Below are positions 35,718 to 46,620 of a stretch of DNA of 64,000 bases, in pieces. This stretch comes from Coenobita brevimanus. Taxonomy: Eukaryota; Arthropoda; Malacostraca; Decapoda; Coenobitidae. Each line of letters begins with the position of its first letter. The first letter of the stretch is position 1. A model generated the notes under the pieces. That model had not been told where the DNA came from. It did not search any database and saw only the letters and a list, made by a program, of their open reading frames with translations. A program made the translations under genes and the position numbers. The stretch covers positions 272,356 through 336,355 of the forward strand of contig JAVRFU010000131.1 of NCBI GenBank assembly GCA_032717465.1, read 5' to 3'.

Positions 35718-35841
35718 TTCCGAGGTGAGATGCAGCGGTGGAGAGGAAGGTGAGGTATGATGGTAGCACCGCTGGGTCATGTCCTCGGCACTCCACATCA
35801 ATTACGCTATACAGACGGTCAGGCTCACCATCATCCACAAC
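35718..35841 (-). CDS. mRpS10: coding exon resembling mitochondrial small-subunit ribosomal protein uS10m (mRpS10)
   Basis: The minus-strand acceptor ATATTATTGCAG precedes 35841; the donor after 35718 is GTACAG, weaker than consensus. The exon is 124 nt (41 codons + 1) and reads VVDDGEPDRLYSVIDVECRG, then HDPAVLPSYLTFLSTAASHLG. The pattern EPD-LY-(x8-10)-GHDpAVL-SY-F-AA-LG is that of the start of the S10 domain in animal mRpS10, where LG is normally followed by Ile; the leftover A can begin an ATN Ile codon. The protein sits in the mitoribosome small-subunit head. Other exons were not found, and the GC-richer 37.5-38.0 kb region could hold its first exon. Phase also permits joining to the exon at 7651-7749, so another identity is not excluded. 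Confidence 0.55.
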
Positions 35842-37470
35842 CTGCAATAATATCATTACCTATTAACACTTTCACTCCAGTGATGTACTTTATGTTTCTG
35901 CTAGCCCTAGATGATGTTATTTAGCCAAGGCAACACTTTTTCACAGTGGAAGGCAAACAACGTATACCTTCAGCCCTTTGCCAAAGGTTAAAATATGCTG
36001 CATTAATAAATTTGTCTAGTTTTAGCAAGAATACAATAAAAATGTCACCTGACCAAAGGTGTTAAGAGGAAAAGCTGGTACCCTAACTACTGATCAACAT
36101 CTTTTTCTTGTCACACACCAGTACATTTCGGCAGTTTTGAGAAATAGTCCCATTTACGAAAATCTCTGATCGTTCGGCAGATTTTCCGATTTTTTTCGTC
36201 AGTCTTGAAATTCTCCATGAGGACCCTCTACTGCTGGGGACTTCTTCCAGCAGTAGCAGAGTCCAATCAACCCCTTCTATTGTACATATGTAATTAAGGA
36301 ACCTACTATAAGTTTAGGTAAGTGCATGTGAACTTGTAGGCCTACTGTACCATTACATTTATATACAGTATGTTCACTAATTTCTTTATTTTTCATATTC
36401 ATGTATAGTACTGTATTCATTACAGTATTGTACAGTATCAAACAGTATACAGTACTCTCTCCAAGCACATTTGTAATGATATGAGTAGTGATGATAGTGT
36501 TCACCGAAACATATAAGGTATTGAGTGGGTAGGGTTTTTGATAATTCGGCAATTTTGATTTTTCGGCACTAGCCTGGTCCCATAGATGCCGAAAAATAGG
36601 ACTTCTACTGTATTATGTGGTTTCTATAGTTATTAGATAGTAGTTCAGTATTTGTTTTTATATTCATGATTCTTATCTTACAGTAGTTGGCATTTCTGAA
36701 CACAAAATCCAATTCTCCATAACAGTTACACATCCTTCCCCTCAACTATCACCTTTTTGGGTGCACCACCACCTGTCCCACCCCTCCATTCATTCAACAA
36801 TATTTACAAATGCTTCTGTCCCCCACCACAACAACTTTAGTTTCCTGCCAATAACCCGAACCCATGAATCGACAGTACCCATTCTACCCCATTTCAGCCA
36901 AATACTCATCCTACTGCACTCTTCCACCTTTTCTAATCTTTTTTACCTTTATTACTACCCATTCTACCTATTCTCCCACCACTACAAGCAGCCAACACCC
37001 TGCCACAGGTCTAAAAAATAAAAAATGCTTTTTCAAGCTCACCATTCCCACAACACACACACAATCGTAACCCCAACATAACCTTCTCTTCATCTACCAT
37101 TCTTTTCCTTTCCTGGTACCGGTACACTTTTTTCTGCACTACACTCCTATTCATTAATCCTACAGCACTTTCAACCCACCATAAATCCAGATTTTGAAAA
37201 ACCCGAACCCAAAATCACCACACACAACACCAAGCCAGCCACCTCACTTTTCCAATTACCTTATCCACCCATTCATTTCTCCCTTTTATTCCCATTCATC
37301 ACCTTTTAGCACATTTCCCTACCTCTACATGCACCCATTTCTCCAGCTCACAGCCAGCCAAAAAATGCATTTCCAACTCACCACCATAATTTTCTCCTTT
37401 CTGCAGTTAATTTCTTTCGTGCTTCTCCCTGACTTGGGATCTTCAGTATACCATAAAAGGTCTTATTTCC
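35842..37470. other. no supported gene; C-rich transcript-like text
   Basis: Strongly C-rich, G-poor strand asymmetry between about 36725 and 37400 gives long but low-complexity open frames on the plus strand, which I do not accept as genes. Confidence 0.35.
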
Positions 37471-37479
37471 ACAGCCGAC

Positions 37480-38551
37480 AATGCAGCAAAAGTGTGGCAT
37501 TGTTATTCGTTACGAGACAAGTACACACACCACGTATAAGTCTCCAGAATCTGAAAATATTCACCCACGTACCAAACCAAAACACTCACACTCCGCGCGC
37601 TAACCCACAATGCACCAGGATGATGACATCACAAATGTTTATGAATCCGCGTTGTTGTACCTCCTACTTTGTGTGGGTTCCATATTTTCTTCATTTCCTT
37701 CCTCCCTCCTCTTTGGCCCGTGTCTCTTCTTCCTCGATTACTCATTATCTTCTTGCATGCAGCTTGAGTCGGCACAGAAAGGACATGTGTAGCCACGAGC
37801 ACATGATTGCAACCTCATCCTCGCCAGTAGTACTAACCACCACCCGTCTGAGGGCCCACGAACGGGACGCTGTTGCAGTAAACCGCGGTCAGTTCAAATC
37901 GTTTCCTGATGTCCGTCGACTACACTCGTATTCCGAAGTGAAAGGGAATAATTCATAGGACTATAGTCATAAAGCGCAGCGAAAGGGTTATGTCAGATTA
38001 GTGTAGGTTCAGTTACGTTAGATTAGTGTGGGTTGTTAATGGTAGATTAGCGTAGATTGTTACATTAGATAAGAAAAATGCAAGAATTATCATCCTGAGA
38101 ATTACGTTAGATTAAAGAAAAGAAAAAAAAATGTAAGAATGATCATCTATTACCAATTTGGAAGTCCCTGGTCCTCATCTCAGCTGTGGTCTCCACACAA
38201 AATTGGTGAAATTCAGCAAGTGGAACAAATACAGAGGGTCTTCACCAGAAAACTGAGACTAATCGGTCAAGATATACAGATGGCAGTTTTGGGCTGTTTA
38301 AAAGTGAAATGAGTAAAGCAAACTTTGAGCTTTTGAAATCGGCGGGTTGGCGCCAAAATTCAGCAGGTGCGCGTGGATAAGAATGTTTTATTTTTTTATA
38401 TTTTTTCTTTCACTGCAACCAAGGTAGGGAAATATTAAACTGGAAAAAATTGGACCAAACAAGTCTTTTTCGGTTAATAGTAAGTTGCTAATGGACATTT
38501 TATGAATGCCAAGCAGATCCCGACGCCATTTTGAGAGAGCAGGACAGCGTG
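37480..38551. promoter_or_regulatory. possible bidirectional promoter region
   Basis: CpG-richer text at 37560-37960 and 38340-38380, with a TTGGCGCCAAAA palindrome at about 38348-38359 (E2F-like). It lies between the minus-strand exon at 35.7 kb and possible plus-strand exons from 38.5 kb. The assignment is inference from base composition and layout. Confidence 0.25.
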
Positions 38552-39195
38552 GTAAGCATCCGACTTTAATTCACCTTCTTTTATTAGTCACAGTTAATTT
38601 GCAAGCATTACTTTATTTACTGATTTTAGGTAGGCTATTGGTGATCACTTGGAGGTGAGTATGGTAGGGAAATAGTTTAATGGTGACGCTTTTCAGATAA
38701 TTGATGAGATTGGGGGCTGGGGACGCCGAAGAATTGGCTTCGTAAGTAGCCGTTCTAATTCAAGTTTTTGACTACTTACACATGTTTTGCCCGCTTTATT
38801 CTTGTTACTAGTTTTAGTAAAGGTAATAGAGATAACTTTGAATGAGGTATCATAAGGGTTATTGGTGTTTTGAGATGGTAAATGGTGATGGATGAACAGA
38901 CGCCTAAGAGGCCGGCGTCTCACGTGAACAGATGCCAAAGTGGCCGGCGTCCCACGTACTTGGCTTTGATTTCAACCATTTTCAACCAAGTTAGCTACAT
39001 TATTGCACTTGTTAAATTTAGACAAGTTAATATTGTTTAGAGGTTAGAATGGTCAGGAAGTTTTATTGTTTTATGGTGTAATATTGTTGATTCCTTTTCA
39101 GGTTACGTCCCCATCTGAAGGGAGAAACCTGTATTTCGTCCCGGCAAGGATGCTACACCGCACCAGTTCCCTTCCTTCCCATATACAGGATACAG
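38500..39195 (+). other. possible spliced exons of an unidentified plus-strand transcript
   Basis: GACGCCATTTTGAGAGAGCA ends at a donor (GTGGTAAGC, exon end 38551). A second segment, 38697-38741, lies between GCTTTTCAG and GTAAGT and can read IIDEIGGWGRRRIGF. A third, 39102-39195, lies between TTCCTTTTCAG and GTAATT and can read VTSPSEGRNLYFVPARMLHR and on. Splice borders are good, but no family is recognised and the exons could be non-coding. Confidence 0.3.
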
Positions 39196-39243
39196 GTAAT
39201 TGACTTACGTTTATCTGCTTAGTATAATTAGATAACAGCCGTT

Positions 39244-40220
39244 TGCACTGATGGTTCAAAAGCAATGACAGGCCCAGTAAAAGGTGTTTTGGCCCTTATT
39301 AGAAACGTTGCTCCATCAGGCAGACACTTGCCTTAATAGACGTGCACTTGCAGTAATGAGGATGCCATGCGAACTAAAGTTATGCTGGATGAGGTATTCA
39401 AGGTGGTAAATTTCATCAGAGCTAGACCACGAAATTCGCAGCTGCGTACGGCACTGCTAGGAGATGGGGCCCAGTCATAGTGCTTAGTTACTGCACACGG
39501 AGGTGCGCTGGTTATCCCGCGGCAAAATTCTTTCACGTGTGTGTGATACGAAAGATGAGTGATCTTTCTTACAGGAAACAGCTTTTCTCTGTTAAATAGT
39601 GACGAAGTCTGGTCAGTGAAACGGCTATCTTACTGTACAGATGTTTTTAAAACTAAATGAACTGCACTTGTCATTGCAAGGCTCAGATGTGACATACTGA
39701 AGGTTCAGGACAAAATTGAATCTTCTCAAAGTAAACTTTTAGGTTGATTGTGCAAAGGCAAAACAAAGTGAATGTTTTCCAACTCTTCATCTGTTCCTGA
39801 CTAAATATTCCTTGCAGTTGGATGGAAGTTCAGGAGAATGCATTGTTCACCATTTAAAGCAATTAAGTAATACTTTGAGGGAATAATTTCTCAGGCAGGC
39901 AGACCCTCTGTCCATTTATGGATTCTGGTTCTGTAATAGGACAAACCCTGTCTGTGAAGGAAAATTAGCAGCTGATTGAAATTTTAATAGATCAAACGCT
40001 CAGAACAACATTTGATAAAGACTCGCTGCATACCTTTTGGGCAAAGCTCTTGCACGAGTATCCTGATATTACAAAACGAGCAATGAAACATCTGATGCCA
40101 TTTGCAACACCGTATAGGTGTGAAGCTGGTTTCTCACGCTATATTGCCACTAAAAACAAATACACAATTTGGATGTAGAACCTGATAAAGCGCCTGCAAC
40201 TAACAAGCATCCTTTCAGAT
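39244..40220 (+). pseudogene. decayed hAT-type transposase (ZBED5/SCAND3-like)
   Basis: In shifting frames one reads CTDGSKAMTGPVKGVLALI (39244 on), MLDEVFKVVNFIRARPRNSQ (about 39385), LRTTFDKDSLHTFWAKLLHE (about 39996) and PYRCEAGFSRYIATKNKY (about 40111-40160). In intact ZBED5-like proteins these correspond to the second catalytic Asp (CTDGA), the VNFIRARPLNSRLF block and the C-terminal CESGFS..A.IKTKYR motif. Stops and frameshifts occur throughout, and no inverted termini were found. It is unrelated in sequence to the hAT at 3362. Confidence 0.8.
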
Positions 40221-40313
40221 AGTCTTTGTCACCAAAAGCAAGCCCATACATCACACTGAAGACTGTAAGAATGACGAAGCTGTGCAATGATTTTCAGTTG
40301 ATTCACATCATTA

Positions 40314-40314
40314 A

Positions 40315-40346
<32 letters not shown>

Positions 40347-40405
40347 CCGCGCGCGCCAAGAAGCGACAAATTGTGTGTGTTTTCCCGCGCGCGCCAAGAA
40401 GCAAC
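40314..40405 (+). repeat. (GT)n followed by a duplicated TTTTCCCGCGCGCGCC motif
   Basis: (GT)n at 40314-40341. GTGTGTTTTCCCGCGCGCGC with CAAGAAGC occurs at about 40335-40364 and 40374-40402. TTTCCCGCGC also fits an E2F site, but the tandem context suggests simple repeat slippage. Confidence 0.8.
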
Positions 40406-42187
40406 AGCGATTGAGAAGCGTTCCGGCAGATGTTAAAGTTTGGGAAACACTCTTAGATTTCAGTTAAGGAAATCTTCGTGTTTTTATGAGAATAAATGTA
40501 AGAAAGTGTAGATAATTATCCACCTATAAGTCTGTATATATTGACTTCTTGCGGGTAATTTATGTACAATAATATGCCTGCTAGTGTTAGATAAGCAAAT
40601 GGAGATAACTAGGATATAAATGTTAAGGGAATTTTTATGTTTTAAGATGAAATTGTGTTACTGTGAGGTGATGAAAGTTATCTTGATATCCTGATCCATT
40701 TTTCTACCTTGTTACAGCCTCTTTATTCACCTTTTTCTGTTATGTTAAATAAGTTATATAATAGGGATAAATAGGATGAGAGTATGGTAAAGAAATTGGT
40801 GTTTTGTGATAAATTATTGACAGGAATAGATAGATTTTAAGTTTTTTCTAGTTGCAGCTATTTTATGAACACGTTCCTGTGTACTGGTAATTATAAGTAA
40901 GTGGAAATTAGGACTGATTGAGGATACAATTGGTGCTATTGTGAGGTGAAGTCTCAGAAAGTTGTTAAGTCCCCACCTCTAATTCAACCTTTTACCTACT
41001 TACTGGAGCTTGTATTCAGCTATTGTGAAATCAGTTAATGGAGGTAAGAAAGAGGTATGGTCAGGGTATTTAAGTGATTATACCCTTTTTTTACCCTAAC
41101 TTCTCCTAAAATTGTTGCATCTCCGCCTTGAATACTGGGTTTTAACGAGAAATTAACCCAAGAATACGGTGCCAGTCACGAAGGAGTGCTATGGAATGGA
41201 TGTAGAGCCGTAGAATTGTCTTTTTCTATCATTAAGCTGTGTGAAATATGCTGCAAAGGACCAATATCTCAGCCAAGTTAGTGTAAAAACAGTATAGTTA
41301 TTTATAGATCGTTTTTAAGTCGTTTCAAATTTCGTCCAGTAAGTTACTCTTTATCCCGTTCTCTTCTAGGAGATCTGGAAGGTAAGAAAAGAGTAAGATG
41401 CTAAGACAGGAAGAAGGAAGGAGCAAGAGACAGGGATGATGGATGAAGAAAAGGAAGACAGTACGGAGGAAGGGTGGAGACCAGGGAGACGAAAAGGATA
41501 AGGACAGAGGAACCGAGAAGCAAATGAGAGAGAGACTCAGGGAGGAAGGGTAGGAAAACAGGAGCAAAGAAGACTGGCAGGAGGAGTGTAGGAAGGCACG
41601 GAGGTAAGGATGTAGTGAATGGAAAGTATACAAGGACTGGAAGGAGAAGGGAGTGTAGAAAAAAGGGAAGACAGCAGGATAATAACTGGGGTTTTAGGGG
41701 AGGAGGAGGGTGAAGGAGGCTAGAAGGTCAAGAAAACAGGAGGAAAGGAGGATGGCAGGAAAACAGGACAGGACGTAGGATATAAGGAAAACATGTAGGA
41801 CTGTAAGAGACAAGGAAAAAAGAATGGAAGAGAAGAACACACCAAAAGACAGTAGGAGGATGCTAGGAAGACAGGAGAGAGGCTGTACAAGACAAGGAAC
41901 TTAGAGGTATTTTGCGCACACTGTTATGCTTACTAATGTTTGAGAAGTGAATGGAGATTAGTAGGATATATGTGAAGATAATCTTGGTGTATTATGTGAT
42001 GATTTATTGTGAGAGGTACACGGAAGATGTTTGCCTTGGTGATTTTTCTATTCTGATCACATTTTGACCACATGAATAATTTACTTACATTAATTATACT
42101 TATTAATGTTAGAAGAGGTAATGGAGAGACCTAGGATATAAGTATACTAAGGCATTTTTGGATTTTAGGTTGATGAGTTAGTGGTAG
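40406..42187. repeat. degenerate long-period tandem repeat with an internal polypurine tract
   Basis: Phrases of the type TTACTAATGTTAGA..AGGTAATGGAGATAACTAGGATATAA..TTTTTGTGTTTTAAG.TGA recur near 40570, 41925 and 42105, with weaker versions near 38620, 38810, 39010 and 41000. They indicate an eroded array of several units spanning 38.5-42.2 kb. The tract at 41360-41900 is nearly all purine (GGA, AGGA, GACAGGA) on the plus strand. Confidence 0.55.
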
Positions 42188-42402
42188 GTGGTGGCGACCA
42201 TCATCCACTCACTTGATGTAGTGCTGCCTACTTCTTCCTTAGCCTTTATCATTCTTTTTCTGTGCCTGCCCTCCTTTCTTCCTATTTCTCCCATCTTTCC
42301 TGTCACTACTTAATGCTTTTCTTTTCGTTACAGGTGGCTGTACATTGAGTGACAAGCCAAATGGTTTCCTGCAAGCCAAGTAACTATTTACAACACTGCA
42401 CC
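42188..42402 (+). repeat. interspersed repeat R1, full plus copy
   Basis: Reverse complement of 18400-18625: CATCATCCACTCACTTGATG ... AAATGGTTTCCTGCAAGCCA. It is the most complete copy of a three-member family in the window. Confidence 0.75.
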
Positions 42403-42660
42403 GCCGGATTAAGGGGGGGACCCAAGAGGGGGCCTCCCATCAGAGCAACTTGTGTTCATTTCATTTCGTGTTTATGCATTACATATTACAGCATTGGATG
42501 AATAGTCCCCGTTCAGTATTTCCTAACTAAAAGTGTTCTATTTATATATTAGGATTTAGGTTACCAGTCTGTGGTGTATGCCATTGGGGGAGTTGGAAAG
42601 GGGGCCTCCCTTCCAAGCGGGCCCCGGGCCTCCCACATGCTTAACTGGATTGTAATGCGT
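42398..42660. mobile_element. possible small non-autonomous DNA transposon
   Basis: GCACCGCCGGATTAAGGGGG near the left and the complement of the right edge (GCATTACAATCCAGTTAAGC) are weakly alike, with G-rich/C-rich subterminal parts as in many hAT MITEs. No clear target duplication. Confidence 0.25.
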
Positions 42661-42845
42661 TGTTAGTGATACGAAAAAGATGATAATGTGTTATTGGTGA
42701 TGCTCAAAAGATTGGAATGGGTTCATGTGTTACTGAAAAGATTGGAATGTGTTAATGTGTTACTCAATGATGGGAATGTGTTAATAATGTTACTCAGAAG
42801 ATTATAATATATTAATAATATGTTACTGAAACGATATGAATGAAT
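42655..42845 (+). repeat. TTACTGAAAAGATTGGAATGTGTTAATG-type tandem repeat
   Basis: A unit of about 40 bp with GTTACT.A.AAGAT.GGAATG.GTTAATAATG recurs about five times. The same unit makes up the array at 50010-50380. Confidence 0.75.
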
Positions 42846-42939
42846 GATACCTCCCCTGCATACAAAGTTATTGTTTGTTTATTATGTTCAATAGATGAAT
42901 TGATTGTTAGAAGATAGGTAGAGTGATTGTTTACTAGGT

Positions 42940-43012
42940 AGATACATGAATAGATAGATAAGGTAGATCAGATGGATAGATAGGTAGATAGATGGTTAGA
43001 TAAAACCTACCA
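42940..43012. repeat. GATA microsatellite
   Basis: Imperfect TAGA/GATA repeats. Confidence 0.8.
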
Positions 43013-43167
43013 TGAGAGAGTTCCTTAACTTGATATCGTTTGCTAAAATCAGATTATTTTTTCAGTTGTTGGTTACCCCAGTTGTCTAAAGGAGCAGACC
43101 CATGAACTACAGGCAAGGAGCCCTCCTGCAAGGCCATCCTGTGTAGTGACGATGATAAGGAAATTGT

Positions 43168-43345
43168 CAGCACTACTACTACTATACTACTACTGCTGCT
43201 GCTGCTGTTACTACTACTACTACTGCTGCTGCTGTTACTACTACTACTACTGCTGCTGCTGCTACTACTACTAGTACTGCTGCTTCTGTTACTACTGCTA
43301 CTACTACTACTACTACGGCTACTACCACCACCACCACTACAACTA
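43168..43345. repeat. (CTA)n/(CTG)n trinucleotide repeat
   Basis: Blocks of CTACTACTA and CTGCTGCTG alternate for about 180 bp. The poly-Ser open frame on the minus strand is a by-product. Confidence 0.95.
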
Positions 43346-43382
43346 CAATGCATCAAAATCGTGAGTTATTCAATATTTCTTT

Positions 43383-43722
43383 CACTTTAACTTGGCCAAT
43401 ATATTTTAATTTTGTGGTAATACATTCCCACTTAGCACTTCTTTGTGACTAGCATCATATTCCAGTGTTAATACTATGCTGTACAACCCCACATAACACT
43501 TCTTTGTGACTAGCATCATATTCTAGTGCTAATACTATGCTATACATTCCTCCATAGCACTTCTTTGTGACTAGCAGCATATTCTAGTGTTATTACTATG
43601 CAATACATCCCTCCATGGCACTTCTTTGTGACTAGCAGCATATTCTAGTGATATTACTATGAGTGTACATCCCTCCATGGCACTTCTTTGTGACTAGCAT
43701 TTTCTTTGACCAAGTTAAAGTG
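43383..43722. repeat. 61-62-bp minisatellite bracketed by a 13-bp inverted repeat
   Basis: Units start CACTTCTTTGTGACTAGCAG at 43436, 43497, 43558, 43619 and 43681 (the last partial). CACTTTAACTTGG at 43383-43395 and its complement CCAAGTTAAAGTG at 43710-43722 flank the array. Confidence 0.9.
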
Positions 43723-43739
43723 TGTTGACAGTTGCACCA

Positions 43740-44660
43740 CCACTTATGATAGATATATTGATAGATAGATAGATGTTAGTTTCTCCACCATATGAGCTCC
43801 TGTGAAATAGATATGTTAAGTTGCTGCATCTTTTAGATAGACTGATAGGCAGATAGATAAGTGTAATAGATAGATTGGTGGATAGGATAGATAAGTGTTA
43901 TAGACAGACTGATAGATTGGTGGATAGGATAGATAAGTGTTATAGATAGACAGACTGATAGATTGGTGGCTAGGATAGATAAGTGTTATAGATAGACAGA
44001 CTGATAGATTGGTGGCTAGGATAGATAAGTGTAATAGATAGACTGATAGATTGGTGGATAGGATAGGTAATGTTATAGATACATAGTGATAGATTGGTGG
44101 ATAGGTAGACTGATAGGCAGATAGATAAATATTATAGATAGATAGACTGACAGATAGTTTGATCGATATGTTGAGAGTTGCTTCACCACTAAATTGAGTT
44201 CCTCTGATAGATAGATAGGTGATAGATACAATTGTGATGGATAATGATGGCTAGACAGTTGTGATGATGGTGATAGATAGATAGATGGTGATAGACAATG
44301 AGGGACAGTTGTGATGATGGTGATGATAGATACAATTGTGATAGATAATGATGGATGGACAGTTGTGATGATGGTGATGATAGATACAATTGTGATAGAT
44401 AATGATGGATGGACAGTTGTGATGATGATAGATAGATATATGGTGATAGATAATGATGGCTAGACAGTTGTGATGATGATAAATAGATGGTGATAGATAA
44501 TGATGAATAGACAGTTGTGATGATAGATAGATGGTGATAATGATGGCTAGACAGTTGTGATAGGTAGTGGTGATGATAGATCGGTGGTGGTAGATAATTT
44601 ATAGTGATATAAAAACTAATATAGATAGATAAATGAACAATGACTTGATAGATAGATAAT
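43740..44660. repeat. GATA/GATG-rich array with embedded minisatellites
   Basis: Two loose units recur: one of ~55 bp with GATAGATTGGTGGATAGGAT (43860-44110), and one of 45-60 bp with GATAATGATGGATGGACAGT (44230-44570). The open frame on the minus strand is low complexity. Confidence 0.85.
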
Positions 44661-44717
44661 GACATTGATGATGATAATTATAATTTCATAAGTGGAGGAG
44701 CAGCTTGTCATTATTGT

Positions 44718-44743
44718 TATTATTATTATTATTATTATTATTA
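44718..44743. repeat. (ATT)n microsatellite
   Basis: TTATTATTATTATTATTATT run. Confidence 0.9.
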
Positions 44744-44844
44744 ATATGTGGCTAAGTATTTTATAACCTGTCTTTTTTTTTATTCAATCCAAATTAATTT
44801 CTGGATTGTTAAAAAAATATTATAGGCTAAGTTCATTAAGAGCC

Positions 44845-45340
44845 TCCTTGGTTACTAGTCGAATCAGACCTATTTCCAGCAATCATTCTGTATAATCTCC
44901 TTGGTTACTAGTGAAATTAAACCTCTTTCCTGCAATCAAGCTTTAGAATCTCCTTGGTTACTAGTCAAATCAAACCTCCCCAGCCATCATACTCTAGATT
45001 CTCCTTAGTTACTAGTCAAATCAAACCTCCCCAGCCATCATACTCTAGATTCTCCTTAGTTACTAGTCAAATCAAACCTCCCCAGCCATCATACTCTAGA
45101 ATCTCCTTGGTTACTAGTCAGACCTCCCCAGCGATCATACTTCTTGGTTACTAGTCAAGTCAAACCTCCCCAGTGATCATACTCCTTGGTTACTAGTCAA
45201 ATCAAACCTCATTCATGTGATTGTACAGTAGTCTTCTCGGTTACTAATCAAATGAATCTTCTATTTCATGCAATCAGGCTTCAGAATCTCCTTGGTTACT
45301 AATCAACTCTAGAATCTCCTTGGTTACTAGTGAAATAGTC
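44845..45340 (+). repeat. ~50-bp minisatellite, about ten units
   Basis: The core CTCCTTGGTTACTAGTCAAA followed by TCAAACCTCCCCAGCCATCA recurs with spacing of 36-60 bp. Units in the middle (44950-45110) are nearly identical and outer ones are diverged. Confidence 0.9.
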
Positions 45341-45529
45341 ACTGAGCTGAAAGGGGTCATGTTTTTACGTTGAAACAGTAAACTTACAATCAGACAGAAA
45401 AGAAAGGAGAGAGAGAAAGAGAAGAGAAAGAGGGCAGCAGCCTCAGGTTATAAAATGCTTATTTAATTAGCTTGCAATAAATGTGGGGGAGTTAGTCGTT
45501 TTCTCTCCCTGTTATTATGCATTTGCTGT

Positions 45530-45530
45530 A

Positions 45531-45561
<31 letters not shown>

Positions 45562-45572
45562 GTTGTTGTTTT
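45530..45572. repeat. (ATT)n(GTT)n microsatellite
   Basis: TTATTATTATT then TTGTTGTTGTT. Confidence 0.9.
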
Positions 45573-45674
45573 GTGATGTGCAATTTTTCTGATTACTCAT
45601 GTAGATTTTTTCCTGTTGTAATTTCCATTGATATATTTGCATTATTATTGCTGTTGTCTTGTATATGTATATGG

Positions 45675-46278
45675 AGTACAGAGAGTGGATAGGATACGAA
45701 ATAATGTGATTCATGAAAGTCGCAGAGTGAGGAAGTTTGTGGACACCAGAATCGAAGAGAGTGTACTGAGATGGTATGGTCATGTGGAGAGAATGGATAA
45801 CAATAGAGTGGTGAAAAAGGTTAACCTGAGTGAATTTAAAGGACGGAGGAGGAGAGGTAGGCCAAGGAGAAGGTGGAGGGATATGGTGGATAAGTGTGTG
45901 AGGAAGAGAGGTATGGAAGTTGGTGAGGCTAGGGACCTGACAAGAGATCGAGCTGGCTGGATGAATTTGAAGGAGGGAGGAGGCGAGGTAGGCCAAGCAG
46001 AAGGTGAATATTGTGAGAAGTGCATGATCAGGGAATTGGCAACCCTTTTTTTAATGTGACAGTGTCCAGATTGACTATTGGATATGTTTAGGCTATGTGA
46101 AGCCACAGAACATGTTGAATGTTTTTGCATAATTATCCGATACAGCCAGGATTCCGTGGGCTTGAATGATGAGTGAATGGAAGCGTGGCCCATTGGATTG
46201 GACAAATTTGGGCTGTCTGGACATTTCTACTCCTCACCCTGCCCTGGGTGGGCAAGGAGGTCCCAATGATGATGATTA
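45675..46278 (+). mobile_element. LINE C-terminal and 3' end fragment with (GAT)n tail
   Basis: Plus-strand frame 45628-46059 reads VLRWYGHVERMDNNRVVKKV, FKGRRRRGRPRRRWRDMVDK and DRAGW, the C-terminus of the RLRWFGHV group. The untranslated end (46060-46278) contains GAAGCGTGGCCCATTGGATT and closes with GGTCCCAATGATGATGAT. It is 5' truncated near 45675. The matching ends at 35150 and 15562 define this as a third LINE subfamily distinct from the (TAGA)n ones. Confidence 0.85.
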
Positions 46279-46419
46279 TAAAATAACAGAACAGAGGGAG
46301 GAAAAATATTAAAAAAATAATCCGTACACCAGATGACAGGTGCTTGTTAACCTTGCAGGGAATCATGGGTAGATGGCAGTTTTAGGCCAAGTTAAATTAG
46401 AAGGAGTATGTAACCTTTT

Positions 46420-46620
46420 AACCCAGCCATTGAGTTGCGTTTGATCCCAGGAGGATGCCGGCTCAACTCAATGCCGGTCCCAAGCCCGGATGAATTGGGG
46501 AGGGTTGGTGTCAGGAGTGGGTGTCCGGCCGTAAAAATTTGCCAAGCCCAGACATGGTATGGTTTACCGTACCGTTTAGCTGACTGAATATCAGGTGTTT
46601 TCCCTGGCTGAGTCATGTCC
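46420..46620 (+). repeat. SINE/LINE-tail element with conserved GGGTGTCCGGCCGTAAAAA core
   Basis: GTTTGATCCCAGGAGGATGC, CCAAGCCCGGATGAATTGGG and GTCCGGCCGTAAAAATTTGC are the style of a 3' end shared by LINEs and SINEs in many animals. The motif CAGGA(A/G)..G.(A/G)TCC also occurs in the SINE at 20940-21145. Confidence 0.55.

Noticed and set aside
36761..37958. Thr/Pro/His-rich frames of 86 and 254 residues
   Set aside because: Composition follows C-rich strand bias, with no recognisable domain or splice context.
43054..43356. 100-residue poly-Ser open frame
   Set aside because: It is a translation of the CTA/CTG microsatellite with no other coding evidence.
44845..45340. CRISPR-like regularly spaced repeats
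   Set aside because: The host is eukaryotic and the spacers are part of the repeating unit, so it is a minisatellite.
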